Assembly (NCBI GenBank): GCA_024275415.1
Contig: JAJRZD010000039.1
Coordinates: 1-34,967 of the forward strand
Length of the DNA: 34,967 nucleotides
Source: an archaeon
Lineage (GTDB): Archaea > Asgardarchaeota > Thorarchaeia > Thorarchaeales > Thorarchaeaceae
Direction of reading: 5' to 3'
The translations under genes and the position numbers were made by a program. The notes beneath the pieces are model-generated. The model was not told the DNA's origin. It was given only the letters and a program-made list of their open reading frames with translations, and searched no databases. This document shows positions 8,177 to 17,168 of the stretch, piece after piece. The stretch's first letter is position 1. The number at the start of each line of letters is the position of its first letter.

Positions 8177-11065
8177 TCAAAGATTCCGAAGTACAATTGC
8201 AGGGTCGGTCTTGGAAGCTTCTCGAGCCGGGAAGTATGCTCCGGCTATCATTATGAATATCTCAAAGAGAAGTATAGCTGTCAGAAATCCTATGGGAAAA
8301 GCGATTAGCGGCGGAAGCGTTCTTGAAAAAGGACTCATAGAGAAGATAACGACACTCATAACATACCCAAACAGAGTCCCTAATACCAAGCTCAATGTCA
8401 GGGAGGCGAACACAACTCCTGCGAACTCGGATAATACAACGCGGATAATCTGATTCTTTGAAGCACCCACTGCCCGAAGTATCGCATAGTCCCTTTTTCG
8501 CTCGCGGACTATCGAGCCAAGGAAGAGTGTGAGTGCGAACATGCTAAGGAGAAAGGACATCGCAAAGCCGATGGAGAAGATGCCCTTTATGGTATTCAGG
8601 AACAATGCGGTTCCGAACGAGTATCCTGCCAAATCAAATGATTCCGGAGTGGTTGCAGAAACACCTGAAAGATCCTCCAAAGACCGCAGGACTAAATCTT
8701 GGTCGGTTATGCATACCAAATCAGCGAAGAAGAGATTCGCTGTGTTAATATCGGTTTTTTGTGAGAGGAAATCCAAGTTTGCAAAGGCGAAACCAGAGAG
8801 ACCAGTCTGAAATCCAAACCCTGCTCCCAACCGTGAGAGAGGTATATCTTCAGCAGATGCGTATCCAAAACCCGGGGCACTGTGAACAAAACCGATGACG
8901 GTGAAGGTAATCAATGTAGGTGAAAGAAGACCACCCACTTGTAAATTGATTGTATCGCCAATAGTCTTATTCCATCTATCAGCATGGTATTCGCTAAGGA
9001 TTATTCCGTTGGAAGTCGCTTCCAGACGTGAGAGAATAAAGCTCGCGTCCTCACCCGGGAAACTCGAGGCGTCGAAATGTCCTATGAGGGAATAATCTAT
9101 TGCGTCAACCCCTACCAATGTGATACGTTCGATCCCAACTCCAGCCCATGTCCGAAGAGCGGGAGTGGCCCTGCTGACGCCGGGGTACTCTTCTAGGGTG
9201 TTGCTGAAGCTGAAGGGGCGTGGAGTAGACGTAATCCTCAAATCGGAGCCGATGGCATATTGCAGCTCCTTATCCAAATCTGCCTGAAAGCTCTCAGCTT
9301 GCACCGTAAATGCAATTGTCGAAGACAGTGTCAGGGCAAGAACGACCATAAGAGGCACTAGACGTCCCTTCCGCATTCGGAGATTCCCTGACGCGATATG
9401 GTTTTTCTCACCAAGGACGAAGGATAGCTTGCTTGTGAACTTTGCAAATCCGACACGAGTAATCCTTGAACCATTATAGGCCATGAAAAACCATGAGGCG
9501 GTACCAAGCCCGAGCTCGAGAAGGAGCATCATCGGGCCACTGGGAAGGAACAATACAGACCCTATGACCATTGCGAGAAGGACAATCGAAGCTCCAATAG
9601 TAAACCCATAGGCTTCACTCGCATCACTCACAGGTTCAGCGACCTCCATCAATTGAAGCCCTATCTCGGTCATGGCTGCTTTTCGGGCAGATGCTAGAAT
9701 GAATAGGAGGGGAGGAACGATACATACCAATGTAGAGATGATGATTGTATCGACCCGCAACACAGTCGCATTGAGATAGAACTGGTACAGCTGAAAGTCG
9801 AAGACCATGAATCCCACTGCTGAGGGAACGAGTGCCGCAAAAAGAATGCTGAGTCCAGTCCCAGCGATAATACTTACAATAGAGATAATGACCGATTCGG
9901 AGAAGAAAATCCCATATACCTGACTGTAACTCGCACCTTTTGAGCGGAGTGCGCTCACTTCGACATTTCGTGTTGCCATAAAGGTATCTGCCGCAAAGAC
10001 AGAAAGGAAAAGCGCAAGGATGAAGATTGGTAGATTAAGAAGGGCGAGAGGCATTGTATCAACATATGTGTCCACGAGATTCTGAAGGTAGTTGATCTCA
10101 TCCAGCCCCTCTACCTCAACATCATATCCTTCATCCACGCGCGACTTCAGGGTGAGTAGGTTTTCGTCCATTGAGTCAATCCCTGCTGCTATGAGGTTCT
10201 CACTCGATGCCCTGATGAAGGAGTTGGCACCAAAGAAGCCATCTTCAGGAAGTGAGGACGTATCGAGAGAGTCTGATAACACCATGATGCTGTCTCTGAT
10301 ACCAAGCACAGGCGTGTAATAGTAAATGTAGTCGTAGTTGATTCGCATTAAGGAAGGGAAGCCTGTTTCTATAAGAGAGTCATAACCGTTAATCTCGTAG
10401 ATTCCCACAATCTTCAATCCGTTGAGGCTGGTTCGCCCCATATCACCTATGAAACCTGTATCCCCGGATGGCCTATTGGTCAGAACCTCCACATCGAGCG
10501 TGGAGTTAATCGTGAGGGTGATCCCGAATACCTCATAGACGTAATTCACGAATTGAGAGGATACGAGCGTTTCACCGGCACTCAAAGAGAAGCGCCCCTC
10601 AATCGTGAATTGTGGGGACATCCTTTCGAGAAGCTGGTTGTTGACAAAGATGACCTCACAGTCTTTTAGCCCTTCTGTATAAATTGGTTCTTTAAGCCCA
10701 TAGACTGTTTGGTCTGGGAGTTGAGTGCCATACACAAGACCTACCGTCGAATTGACCCTGTACGAGGACTCCACAAGAGGGCTTTGTAGCATGTAATTTT
10801 CTGCGGCATCAACAGCCTCTGTCTTGCCAGGTGTGTTCTGGACAAGCATTTGAAATGCATTGTTGTCAAAATAATCATCAACGCTGACTTGGACGCCAGT
10901 ATCAGCCCAGATCAGGATGCCACCGATTAAAGACACTCCGAGACTCAATGTGAGCGCCAAGCTCAAAGCTCGAAAAGGATACGACTTCATCGAACTCAAT
11001 GCGTACGAGAACGCATAGAGTCTATTCCCAGGATAGGTCTTCGCGTTCTTCTTCTGTCGAGCCAA
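8177..11065 (-). CDS. FtsX/MacB-type ABC transporter permease (first copy)
   Basis: A 962-residue permease with the same architecture as its downstream paralogue: N-terminal helix (~30-50), extracytoplasmic MacB-like domain, three FtsX helices, linker helices, a second extracytoplasmic domain and three C-terminal helices ending in AREASKTDPAIVLRNL. Shared motifs include SALRSKGAS after the first FtsX helix and AILRAVGASKNQI near the C-terminus, typical of FtsX cytoplasmic loops. The start is TTG at 11065, shortly after a GGGGTGA ribosome site that overlaps the stop of the upstream ATPase gene (11070-11072), so translation is probably coupled. The next in-frame ATG would remove the N-terminal helix region. 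Confidence 0.9.
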   Translation of the reverse strand: MARQKKNAKTYPGNRLYAFSYALSSMKSYPFRALSLALTLSLGVSLIGGILIWADTGVQVSVDDYFDNNAFQMLVQNTPGKTEAVDAAENYMLQSPLVESSYRVNSTVGLVYGTQLPDQTVYGLKEPIYTEGLKDCEVIFVNNQLLERMSPQFTIEGRFSLSAGETLVSSQFVNYVYEVFGITLTINSTLDVEVLTNRPSGDTGFIGDMGRTSLNGLKIVGIYEINGYDSLIETGFPSLMRINYDYIYYYTPVLGIRDSIMVLSDSLDTSSLPEDGFFGANSFIRASSENLIAAGIDSMDENLLTLKSRVDEGYDVEVEGLDEINYLQNLVDTYVDTMPLALLNLPIFILALFLSVFAADTFMATRNVEVSALRSKGASYSQVYGIFFSESVIISIVSIIAGTGLSILFAALVPSAVGFMVFDFQLYQFYLNATVLRVDTIIISTLVCIVPPLLFILASARKAAMTEIGLQLMEVAEPVSDASEAYGFTIGASIVLLAMVIGSVLFLPSGPMMLLLELGLGTASWFFMAYNGSRITRVGFAKFTSKLSFVLGEKNHIASGNLRMRKGRLVPLMVVLALTLSSTIAFTVQAESFQADLDKELQYAIGSDLRITSTPRPFSFSNTLEEYPGVSRATPALRTWAGVGIERITLVGVDAIDYSLIGHFDASSFPGEDASFILSRLEATSNGIILSEYHADRWNKTIGDTINLQVGGLLSPTLITFTVIGFVHSAPGFGYASAEDIPLSRLGAGFGFQTGLSGFAFANLDFLSQKTDINTANLFFADLVCITDQDLVLRSLEDLSGVSATTPESFDLAGYSFGTALFLNTIKGIFSIGFAMSFLLSMFALTLFLGSIVRERKRDYAILRAVGASKNQIIRVVLSEFAGVVFASLTLSLVLGTLFGYVMSVVIFSMSPFSRTLPPLIAFPIGFLTAILLFEIFIMIAGAYFPAREASKTDPAIVLRNL

Positions 11066-11069
11066 TCAA

Positions 11070-11885
11070 TCACCCCGTAGTCATGGCGTCCTGATTATCG
11101 GGCTCTGTCCCGCCTTTGGAGTCTATGTCAACACCACTGGCTCTGAAGAACTCGCCGATGAGTTCGTCAACCAGCTTCCCATCACGCAGCAGAAGGATCC
11201 GGTCAGCCATCTTGGCGGTTTCGGGATCATGTGTCACTGTGATGACCGCTCTGTTCTGCTCCTTGGCAAGGTCACGCATCAGTCGTATGATTTCGCCACC
11301 AGTCTTGTGGTCAAGGTCGCCGGTGGGCTCGTCGCATAGAAGCACAGCTGGGTCGTTCGCAAGGGCCCGAGCCAGAGCCACTCGTGATCGCATTCCGCCC
11401 GAGAGTTCATGGGGCATATGATTCGCCCTGTTCTCAACACCGACAGCCGCAAGAAGCTCCATACCTTTCTTGTGCCTCTCCTCCGCACGTACCTCGTCCA
11501 GCAGCATAGGAACCTGCACATTCTCGATTGCTGTGAAGATTGGGAGAAGGTGTTGATCCTGAAAGAGGATGCCAATCTTGTGCCGGCGTATCTCGGACAT
11601 CTTATCATCATCCAGCTCGGTTATGTCGATGCCGTCAACAATGATTGTCCCACTTGTAGGTTTATCAAGTCCACCAATGAGGTTCAGAAGAGTTGTCTTT
11701 CCGGAGCCAGACGCTCCTACAATGGCGACAAACTCACCTTTGTAGACAGTGAGGTTGGTGCCTCTAAGCACCTTGATTATTCTTGAGCCATCCTGAAACT
11801 CTCGGTATATTTCTTGGCAGACTACTGCAGGTTCTTTTTCGGTGTCCAAGGACGTTGTCTCCTTTGCTTTGTCCAATAGTGTCAT
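11070..11885 (-). CDS. ABC transporter ATPase, LolD/MacB type
   Basis: A 271-residue ATPase, first gene of the ABC operon. Walker A GASGSGKTT lies at 57-65, signature LSGGM at 161-165, Walker B with DE 185-186 in CDEPTGDLD, and the switch His is H219 (TVTHDPETAKMAD). The sequence matches ATPases that partner FtsX/MacB permeases in LolCDE- and MacB-like exporters. It has an N-terminal extension of about 20 residues and a C-terminal tail of about 40 residues without the zinc ribbon of the second ATPase. ATG at 11885 is the start; the leader is short and AT-rich. The divergent neighbour is mobB, 104 bp away. Confidence 0.92.
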   Translation of the reverse strand: MTLLDKAKETTSLDTEKEPAVVCQEIYREFQDGSRIIKVLRGTNLTVYKGEFVAIVGASGSGKTTLLNLIGGLDKPTSGTIIVDGIDITELDDDKMSEIRRHKIGILFQDQHLLPIFTAIENVQVPMLLDEVRAEERHKKGMELLAAVGVENRANHMPHELSGGMRSRVALARALANDPAVLLCDEPTGDLDHKTGGEIIRLMRDLAKEQNRAVITVTHDPETAKMADRILLLRDGKLVDELIGEFFRASGVDIDSKGGTEPDNQDAMTTG

Positions 11886-11989
11886 ATTTTTAACCTTACT
11901 ACAGAAGCAATGATTCCAAGCAGAAAAGGGAACTCATGTAATTGTATCGAAATCAGTAAAAGGCTTCAGACACACTCGGAGATGAGCGT

Positions 11990-12499
11990 ATGATGAAGGC
12001 CTTTGCAGTTTCTGGATTCTCATTCTCAGGGAAGACCTTTCTCTTGGAACAGCTTATCTCACATTTGATAGAGGAAGGATTCACAGTCGCAACCGTAAAG
12101 AATACCATGGAGGATCAAGAGGAACCTGAGGGAACAGATACCTGGAGGCACGCCCAATCTGGTTCCAATCCGACCATATTGGTTGGCCCAAGTTCTGCGA
12201 CGATACGCATCAAAGGTAATGTTTCATTCCTGAACCTGACCAAGATATTTGACAGCGATTTCCTGTTGTTGGAGGGATTCAAGGAACTGGATGTCCCTCG
12301 ATTCTGGTGTGTGGGAACTGAATCAAAAGAAACAGATTTCAAACCCACCCAGGTGAAGGCCATTGTGGTCTGGGAAGGGGAGAACTATCAGGCGGACATG
12401 CAAGACATCCCTGTGGTTTCCAATTCCAAGATTAGCCTACTGACTGACATCTTGAAGCGAGAGGCAATAGATGTGAACTCACTCAATGGCAGAGTCTGA
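11990..12499 (+). CDS. mobB: Molybdopterin-guanine dinucleotide biosynthesis protein MobB
   Basis: A 169-residue P-loop GTPase-like protein. The nucleotide-binding motif GFSFSGKT is at residues 9-16, followed by the family motifs TDTWRHAQSG and LLEGFK. MobB supports attachment of GMP to molybdopterin by MobA for molybdenum or tungsten enzymes; no MobA or Mo/W enzyme gene is in this window. The ATG at 11990 has a GGAGATGA site about 8 nt upstream. The following surface-protein gene starts 48 nt downstream, and a functional link between them is not evident. Confidence 0.88.
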   Translation: MMKAFAVSGFSFSGKTFLLEQLISHLIEEGFTVATVKNTMEDQEEPEGTDTWRHAQSGSNPTILVGPSSATIRIKGNVSFLNLTKIFDSDFLLLEGFKELDVPRFWCVGTESKETDFKPTQVKAIVVWEGENYQADMQDIPVVSNSKISLLTDILKREAIDVNSLNGRV

Positions 12500-12547
12500 T
12501 AGCGCTGTTCGTAAGATATAACTGGACAACTCAGGCTGGTGGGACTC

Positions 12548-14563
12548 ATGAAAAGGAGCCGATTCCACGTAGGTCTGTCAGCAGTTTTCATCTTGGCAAT
12601 CCTCTGTATCCCATCAGCGGATGTCGTAGGCTACAATGTTGCATCTAAGAACCTATCAGCAGAACCTGTGAAACAGATGGCTCCTAGTGCTACATTCTCA
12701 CTGGAGAGTCTATGGGATGGTATCTATGCCAAGACCAGTGAAAGTAGCGCACAGGATCTTGTAAGGCTGCTCTCGACAAATTACGAGCATCGTGTGTGGT
12801 ACCCCCTTGACAAGGATGGCTCATATCCGCTGAAAGGTGCCTGGGAATGGATGAATGATACCCTCAAAAGTGTCACAGGAAACGAGCTGGAGTTCCACTT
12901 TATGACCGAGTACCTCAATCTGGTTGCAATCAAAAAGGGAACTGAACCAAACCTTGACCCGATACTCATAGTGGGAACCGCATCAAGTCATTATATCTCC
13001 GGACCTGCTGCCAATGCATTTGGTTCCACAGTTGCTGCAGTTATCGAATCAGCCCGGATTCTGAACCAATATAATCTCACGAATGACGTGTATTTCGTTC
13101 TCGTAAACACTATTTCTTACGGTTCCTTCACCTATGACTTGGGAAATCAGGGCTTGCACAACCTCATCCTAGATCTTGAGGAAGAGGGAAAGACCCCTGC
13201 AGCCGTCTTCTGGTTCAATAGATTGTTATATTCAGACGCATCAGAAACATCAGGCGATGCCATAAGAATTGATTGGGACTACCTCCAACCTGTCTACGAT
13301 CAGGTAAGGTATCTTACTGATATTGCGCAGAAAGTTGCTGCGATGTCTGGAACGAAAGATGTCCTGATTACAAACCGCTCTTCAAGTACGAGATTCTGGT
13401 ATGCAACCGGAGGGTACGAGGGATGGCGTAATGACATTCCAAGCCTCACTATCGGACAGGCATATGACGACTCTGTTTGGTACTCGGATGAAGATAGATG
13501 GAACTACTGGGCTTATGATTATGAAAAACTTGCGAATGCAATAGGACTCGTTTCGTCACTCGTAGCCACGTTAGGGTCATTCGGATATGGAGATGCGCCA
13601 GAGATATCGCGTACTCTCTCAATCCCAGCAGGTTACAAACTGAACGATTCTATGTCACTGACAGGAGAGTCCTACCTCAATGTGAGTGTGACTTGGGACA
13701 AGAACATTTCCGTGAGTGCGGAGATATTTGACCCTGCGATGGACTCTGTCTATTTCAGGAATGAGAGCGATAGAACAATAAACATGAGCTATCTTGTCAC
13801 GACAAAGGGACGCCATTACCTTCGGTTGACAAACTATGGCAATGAGTCCATCACCATCACATACACATACTCACAGTTCCAAGACTTCGACTGGGATCTG
13901 CTTGATGACCATACTGAATTTCTCTTCGGAACCGATAGCCTATCAAAAGATACGGATGTAGATTTGCTTGGAGACTATGACGAGTATATCATAGGAACAG
14001 ACCCACGGGTTCAAGATACAGATCTCGATGGTGCAATGGATGGTGTCGAGATAATCTACGGAAGCAATCCTCTAGTGTCCGATTCTGATGGTGATACGCT
14101 TCTCGATGGGTTTGAGATTGATAATGGCTACAGTCCTATCTCCAACGACACTGACAGCGATACACTGAATGATGCATACGAACTCTCGATAGGGACAGAC
14201 CCTGCGTCGAATGATACAGACCGTGACGGGCTCGACGACGCCTACGAGATAACTATAGGAACCAACCCACTTTCACCGGATTCTGACCAGGATGGGCTGA
14301 GTGACCTTTTCGAGGTACTCAATGCCCTCAATCCAAACTCGGTCGATTCAGATAATGACGGCCTGACCGATGCATATGAGATTGAGCAATGCCTCATGCC
14401 TTTCGATCCTGACACGGACAGGGACGGCATCATCGACGGACTGGACTGGGCCCCGCGTGACCACTGGATAACTATCATTCCACCCATCGCGGTAGGAGTG
14501 TTCTTTCTGGGACTCATCGGGGTAATGATTTCCAAGCGGAGAGAGTACATGAGAGGTGCATAG
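12548..14563 (+). CDS. Surface protein: degenerate M28-like domain + TSP3 repeats + C-terminal anchor
   Basis: A 671-residue secreted protein. A signal peptide spans ~7-28. Residues ~60-345 align with the M28 metallopeptidase layout (a [12 protein letters not shown] strand, a gap, then an ANAF...ESAR segment), but the zinc-binding Asp of the usual GAxDN motif is missing, the Glu-Glu pair is replaced (VNTIS at ~187-190), and the late His is not seen near 311-320. A beta-sandwich region (~355-445) follows, then about seven TSP3 repeats (~446-633, DxDxDGxxD...E) expected to bind calcium. A helix at ~641-661 and a KRR tail form the anchor. ATG 12548 has GGTGGG 4-5 nt upstream; GTG 12539 is an alternative. 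Probably a non-enzymatic adhesion or binding protein. Confidence 0.82.
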   Translation: MKRSRFHVGLSAVFILAILCIPSADVVGYNVASKNLSAEPVKQMAPSATFSLESLWDGIYAKTSESSAQDLVRLLSTNYEHRVWYPLDKDGSYPLKGAWEWMNDTLKSVTGNELEFHFMTEYLNLVAIKKGTEPNLDPILIVGTASSHYISGPAANAFGSTVAAVIESARILNQYNLTNDVYFVLVNTISYGSFTYDLGNQGLHNLILDLEEEGKTPAAVFWFNRLLYSDASETSGDAIRIDWDYLQPVYDQVRYLTDIAQKVAAMSGTKDVLITNRSSSTRFWYATGGYEGWRNDIPSLTIGQAYDDSVWYSDEDRWNYWAYDYEKLANAIGLVSSLVATLGSFGYGDAPEISRTLSIPAGYKLNDSMSLTGESYLNVSVTWDKNISVSAEIFDPAMDSVYFRNESDRTINMSYLVTTKGRHYLRLTNYGNESITITYTYSQFQDFDWDLLDDHTEFLFGTDSLSKDTDVDLLGDYDEYIIGTDPRVQDTDLDGAMDGVEIIYGSNPLVSDSDGDTLLDGFEIDNGYSPISNDTDSDTLNDAYELSIGTDPASNDTDRDGLDDAYEITIGTNPLSPDSDQDGLSDLFEVLNALNPNSVDSDNDGLTDAYEIEQCLMPFDPDTDRDGIIDGLDWAPRDHWITIIPPIAVGVFFLGLIGVMISKRREYMRGA

Positions 14564-14564
14564 A

Positions 14565-16619
14565 ATGTCAAGAAACGGTTATCGCGGAAAGGGATGGATA
14601 CACAAACATGGTGTGTCATGGCATCGGCATGCAATGTCCAACAAGATACGTCCAGTGTTTGTCGGACTGATGCTAACTATTATTGGAATGTCTGTCATCG
14701 TCCCAAGTGGCGGGTATGCATTAGATGTGAAAGAACCAGTTCGGATTGCATCCATATCAGACCTTACCTATTTCAATGCCACAGACCTCTTCACAAGTAT
14801 ACGGGCAGATACATCCATCAACAACATCGGGAATTACACGAAAGACCTCTCGGAGCAGTTCCCGAACAGGACATATGACGAAGAACAAGGCCCTTCTGAG
14901 AACCTTGTTGGTGCATGGCAATGGGCGAATGCCACCCTAAAATCAATCACTGGAGGGAATATGGCATTCTCACAGGTGACAGACTATCAGCACCTTATTT
15001 CCATCAAGAAGGGCACAGCCCCCGCACCAAGACCAGTACTCGTGCTTACAGGGACAATCGACTCGGAACTCACGCCAGGGGCCAATGACGCAGCAGTCAC
15101 TGTGGCGGTAATCCTAGAGATTGCACGGTTGTTGAGTTCGTACGAGTTAGCCTATGATGTGTACTTTGTCCTCACGAATGGAGGACACCTTGACAAGGAC
15201 ATAGACTACGGAGGGAGGGCATTCGTCCAGTGGGTGCTTGACAATGGGATACAATCGTTCACAACCATCTCATTTGACAGGCTTTTGTTCGAGCGCTCAG
15301 GATACCTTTACGCATACAAAATCAACATCCGCTCCTTCTCATCTACAGATAACTATCATGACGCACAGTGGATTCCTGACTTAATGGTTCAGGTGTCATC
15401 GATATACGGCAATGGCTACTTTCAGTGGGTTCCTGATTACGATGTAGCAGAGCGATCCAGTGCATACGAGATGTGGTTAGTGGGCCGCCCAGGGTTGTAT
15501 GTCACGCAGGGCTATTGGAAGGACCCACACTCCAACTCAGAGGATGATGTCTGGGACAACCCCGACTTCTCACTTGAGAAGGCAAAAGAGGCTGCATCGG
15601 TCACAGCATCTGTGGTCGCATACATGGGACTTCTCGGACAGGGCGCAGCACCACAGCGATATCTCGGGGGTCGGCTCAATTCCACAGAGTATGACCTGAT
15701 GGGAGTCACTGCTTCGTTGACGGGATACCTCAACGGCACGTTGACATGGGATAGTGGGAACATGATGCAGGTCAGCATCATGGACGCCGAAACCAGAGAG
15801 GTCGTGTACCAAAGGACAGAAGATGATGGTATGATGGTTCTGAAGTATCTCGTCCTTGACTTGGGAGGGTACATCTTTAATGTGACTAACATCGGCTCGT
15901 CATCTACCAATTTCACACTGACCGTTACCACTCACGAAGACATGGATGGCGATGGCATCAAGGATTTCGAAGAGATCGAGATTGGAACCTCGCCATACAT
16001 GCGAGACTCAGACCTGGACATGCTGTCGGATGACTTTGAGCTCTCGATAGGCTCAGACCCCACCAGTCAAGACTCCGATGGGGACGGTGCATCTGACTAT
16101 GACGAGTACTTGTGGGGTTCAAGCCCTCTTTCCAATGACACTGATGCAGATCTCATCAGCGATGCGGTAGAAGCAGAACTCGGCACCAACCCGACCTCGC
16201 CTGATTCTGATCAAGATGGTCTCGATGACTACCTAGAGGTCTATGTGCTCCACAGCAACCCGTTGAGTTCAGACACTGACCTTGACGGTCTCGAAGACGG
16301 ATTCGAGTATGAAGTAGGTCTCAATCTGCTCTCTCCGGACACTGATGGCGATTCACTAAGTGATCTTTTCGAGATCCTGAACAACATCTCTCCGTTCACT
16401 GCGGATACAGACGGCGATGGCTGGAGCGATGCATATGAGATAGAAAACTGTATGCTCCCAAACTCGATTGACACGGACGGCGATGGGATTTCGGATACAT
16501 ACGACTGGGATCCGCAGGAACACTGGATAACAGTGGTATCACCAGTCGTTTTAGTGTCAGTGATAATGCTACTCATCAGCTATTCGTTCCTCAAGATGCG
16601 TGTCTACAAAAGAATGTAG
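14565..16619 (+). CDS. Surface protein paralogue: partly degenerate M28-like domain + TSP3 repeats + anchor
   Basis: A 684-residue paralogue of the preceding gene with the same order of parts: signal-anchor (~31-51), M28-like domain (~80-357), beta-sandwich (~370-455), TSP3 repeats (~458-648) and membrane helix (~655-675). It keeps more M28 features: D175 in PGANDAA, D238 in SFDRLL and H322 in PHSNSED sit where zinc ligands occur. The first His is absent and the catalytic Glu pair is replaced by TNGGH (204-208), so peptidase activity is doubtful. ATG 14565 follows a GAGAGGTG site by 7 nt, only 1 nt after the upstream stop, indicating coupled expression. The N-terminal extension before the signal helix is unusually long and basic; ATG 14634 would remove it but lacks a ribosome site. 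Confidence 0.82.
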   Translation: MSRNGYRGKGWIHKHGVSWHRHAMSNKIRPVFVGLMLTIIGMSVIVPSGGYALDVKEPVRIASISDLTYFNATDLFTSIRADTSINNIGNYTKDLSEQFPNRTYDEEQGPSENLVGAWQWANATLKSITGGNMAFSQVTDYQHLISIKKGTAPAPRPVLVLTGTIDSELTPGANDAAVTVAVILEIARLLSSYELAYDVYFVLTNGGHLDKDIDYGGRAFVQWVLDNGIQSFTTISFDRLLFERSGYLYAYKINIRSFSSTDNYHDAQWIPDLMVQVSSIYGNGYFQWVPDYDVAERSSAYEMWLVGRPGLYVTQGYWKDPHSNSEDDVWDNPDFSLEKAKEAASVTASVVAYMGLLGQGAAPQRYLGGRLNSTEYDLMGVTASLTGYLNGTLTWDSGNMMQVSIMDAETREVVYQRTEDDGMMVLKYLVLDLGGYIFNVTNIGSSSTNFTLTVTTHEDMDGDGIKDFEEIEIGTSPYMRDSDLDMLSDDFELSIGSDPTSQDSDGDGASDYDEYLWGSSPLSNDTDADLISDAVEAELGTNPTSPDSDQDGLDDYLEVYVLHSNPLSSDTDLDGLEDGFEYEVGLNLLSPDTDGDSLSDLFEILNNISPFTADTDGDGWSDAYEIENCMLPNSIDTDGDGISDTYDWDPQEHWITVVSPVVLVSVIMLLISYSFLKMRVYKRM

Positions 16620-16928
16620 TAGTATCGGACATGGCGGTTAGTATGAAAATTCGTACCAGTTTCATACTCGGAACCATCGGGAATAGGTTATATTGTGAGC
16701 ATTCAGGCAAGACCGTGCCAGACGAATCGAATAATTCCACAAATGACCAAGCAGGGGAGCTGTTCTGCCGAAAGACAGGACGGATAGCATAACGCCAGGT
16801 AATACTAACCTAGCGTAGCCTAGGAATGAGGTTCGGCTATGCACCAGTGGAGTGCGGTTTCGATTCCAATGGCATCTCCTTCTTGCTGTCATCATGGGAT
16901 AGAACGATTTGTTTGAGGAGGTTGATAA
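16620..16928 (+). other. 309-bp intergenic leader with inverted repeats ahead of the asd-lysC operon
   Basis: I see no gene here on either strand. It contains a perfect 9-bp inverted repeat (16640-16648 with 16660-16668), an 8-bp stem with one G-U (16813-16820 with 16835-16842), an overlapping small GCAC/GTGC hairpin at 16841-16855, and a strong GAGGAGGT ribosome site at 16915-16922. The first hairpin lies 20 bp after the surface-protein stop and could end or attenuate that transcript. The second lies in the presumed 5' leader of the amino-acid operon and could be regulatory. No known riboswitch class is recognised. Confidence 0.4.
16640..16668. repeat. Perfect 9-bp inverted repeat (hairpin)
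   Basis: AGTATGAAA at 16640-16648 pairs exactly with TTTCATACT at 16660-16668 across an 11-nt loop. It lies just after the TSP3 protein gene. The stem is AT-rich and has no following T-run, so a transcript-processing site or an operator is as likely as a terminator. Confidence 0.55.
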
Positions 16929-17168
16929 ATGACAGTAGATGCAGAGGCAATAAGAGGGGTGAATGAACAGACATGGGACGATGGTGTAGTAGGCATTATT
17001 CCAGCAGAGATGAAATGCATAATATCTGAAAAGGATGTAGAGAGAGCCTTACATGGAATGGGCGTTTTCAGCGCTGCGACTTTTGGACTAGTGTACTTGG
17101 TGAAAAAGTGGACATATGCCAAGGATTGCATGGATGGATGCCCGGTTCTGAAAATGTGGGAGGTGTGA
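16929..17168 (+). CDS. Uncharacterised 79-residue protein, first gene of the asd-lysC operon
   Basis: I do not recognise this protein. It is supported by an unusually strong ribosome site (GAGGAGGT, 6 nt before the ATG) and by its stop codon overlapping the asd start (TGATG). The sequence has an acidic N-terminal half with IIPAEMKCIISEKDVERAL, a mildly hydrophobic segment (GVFSAATFGLVYLVKKW), and a CMDGC pair near the C-terminus. No classical signal peptide or clear transmembrane helix is present. Its position suggests a role tied to aspartate-family amino acid synthesis, such as a small regulator or accessory subunit, but that is inference only. Confidence 0.7.
   Translation: MTVDAEAIRGVNEQTWDDGVVGIIPAEMKCIISEKDVERALHGMGVFSAATFGLVYLVKKWTYAKDCMDGCPVLKMWEV

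Noticed and set aside
16856..16867. GGTTTCGATTCC, which resembles a tRNA T-arm
   Set aside because: No 5-bp T-stem forms around a TTCGANT loop, and no matching acceptor, D-arm or anticodon arm is found upstream.
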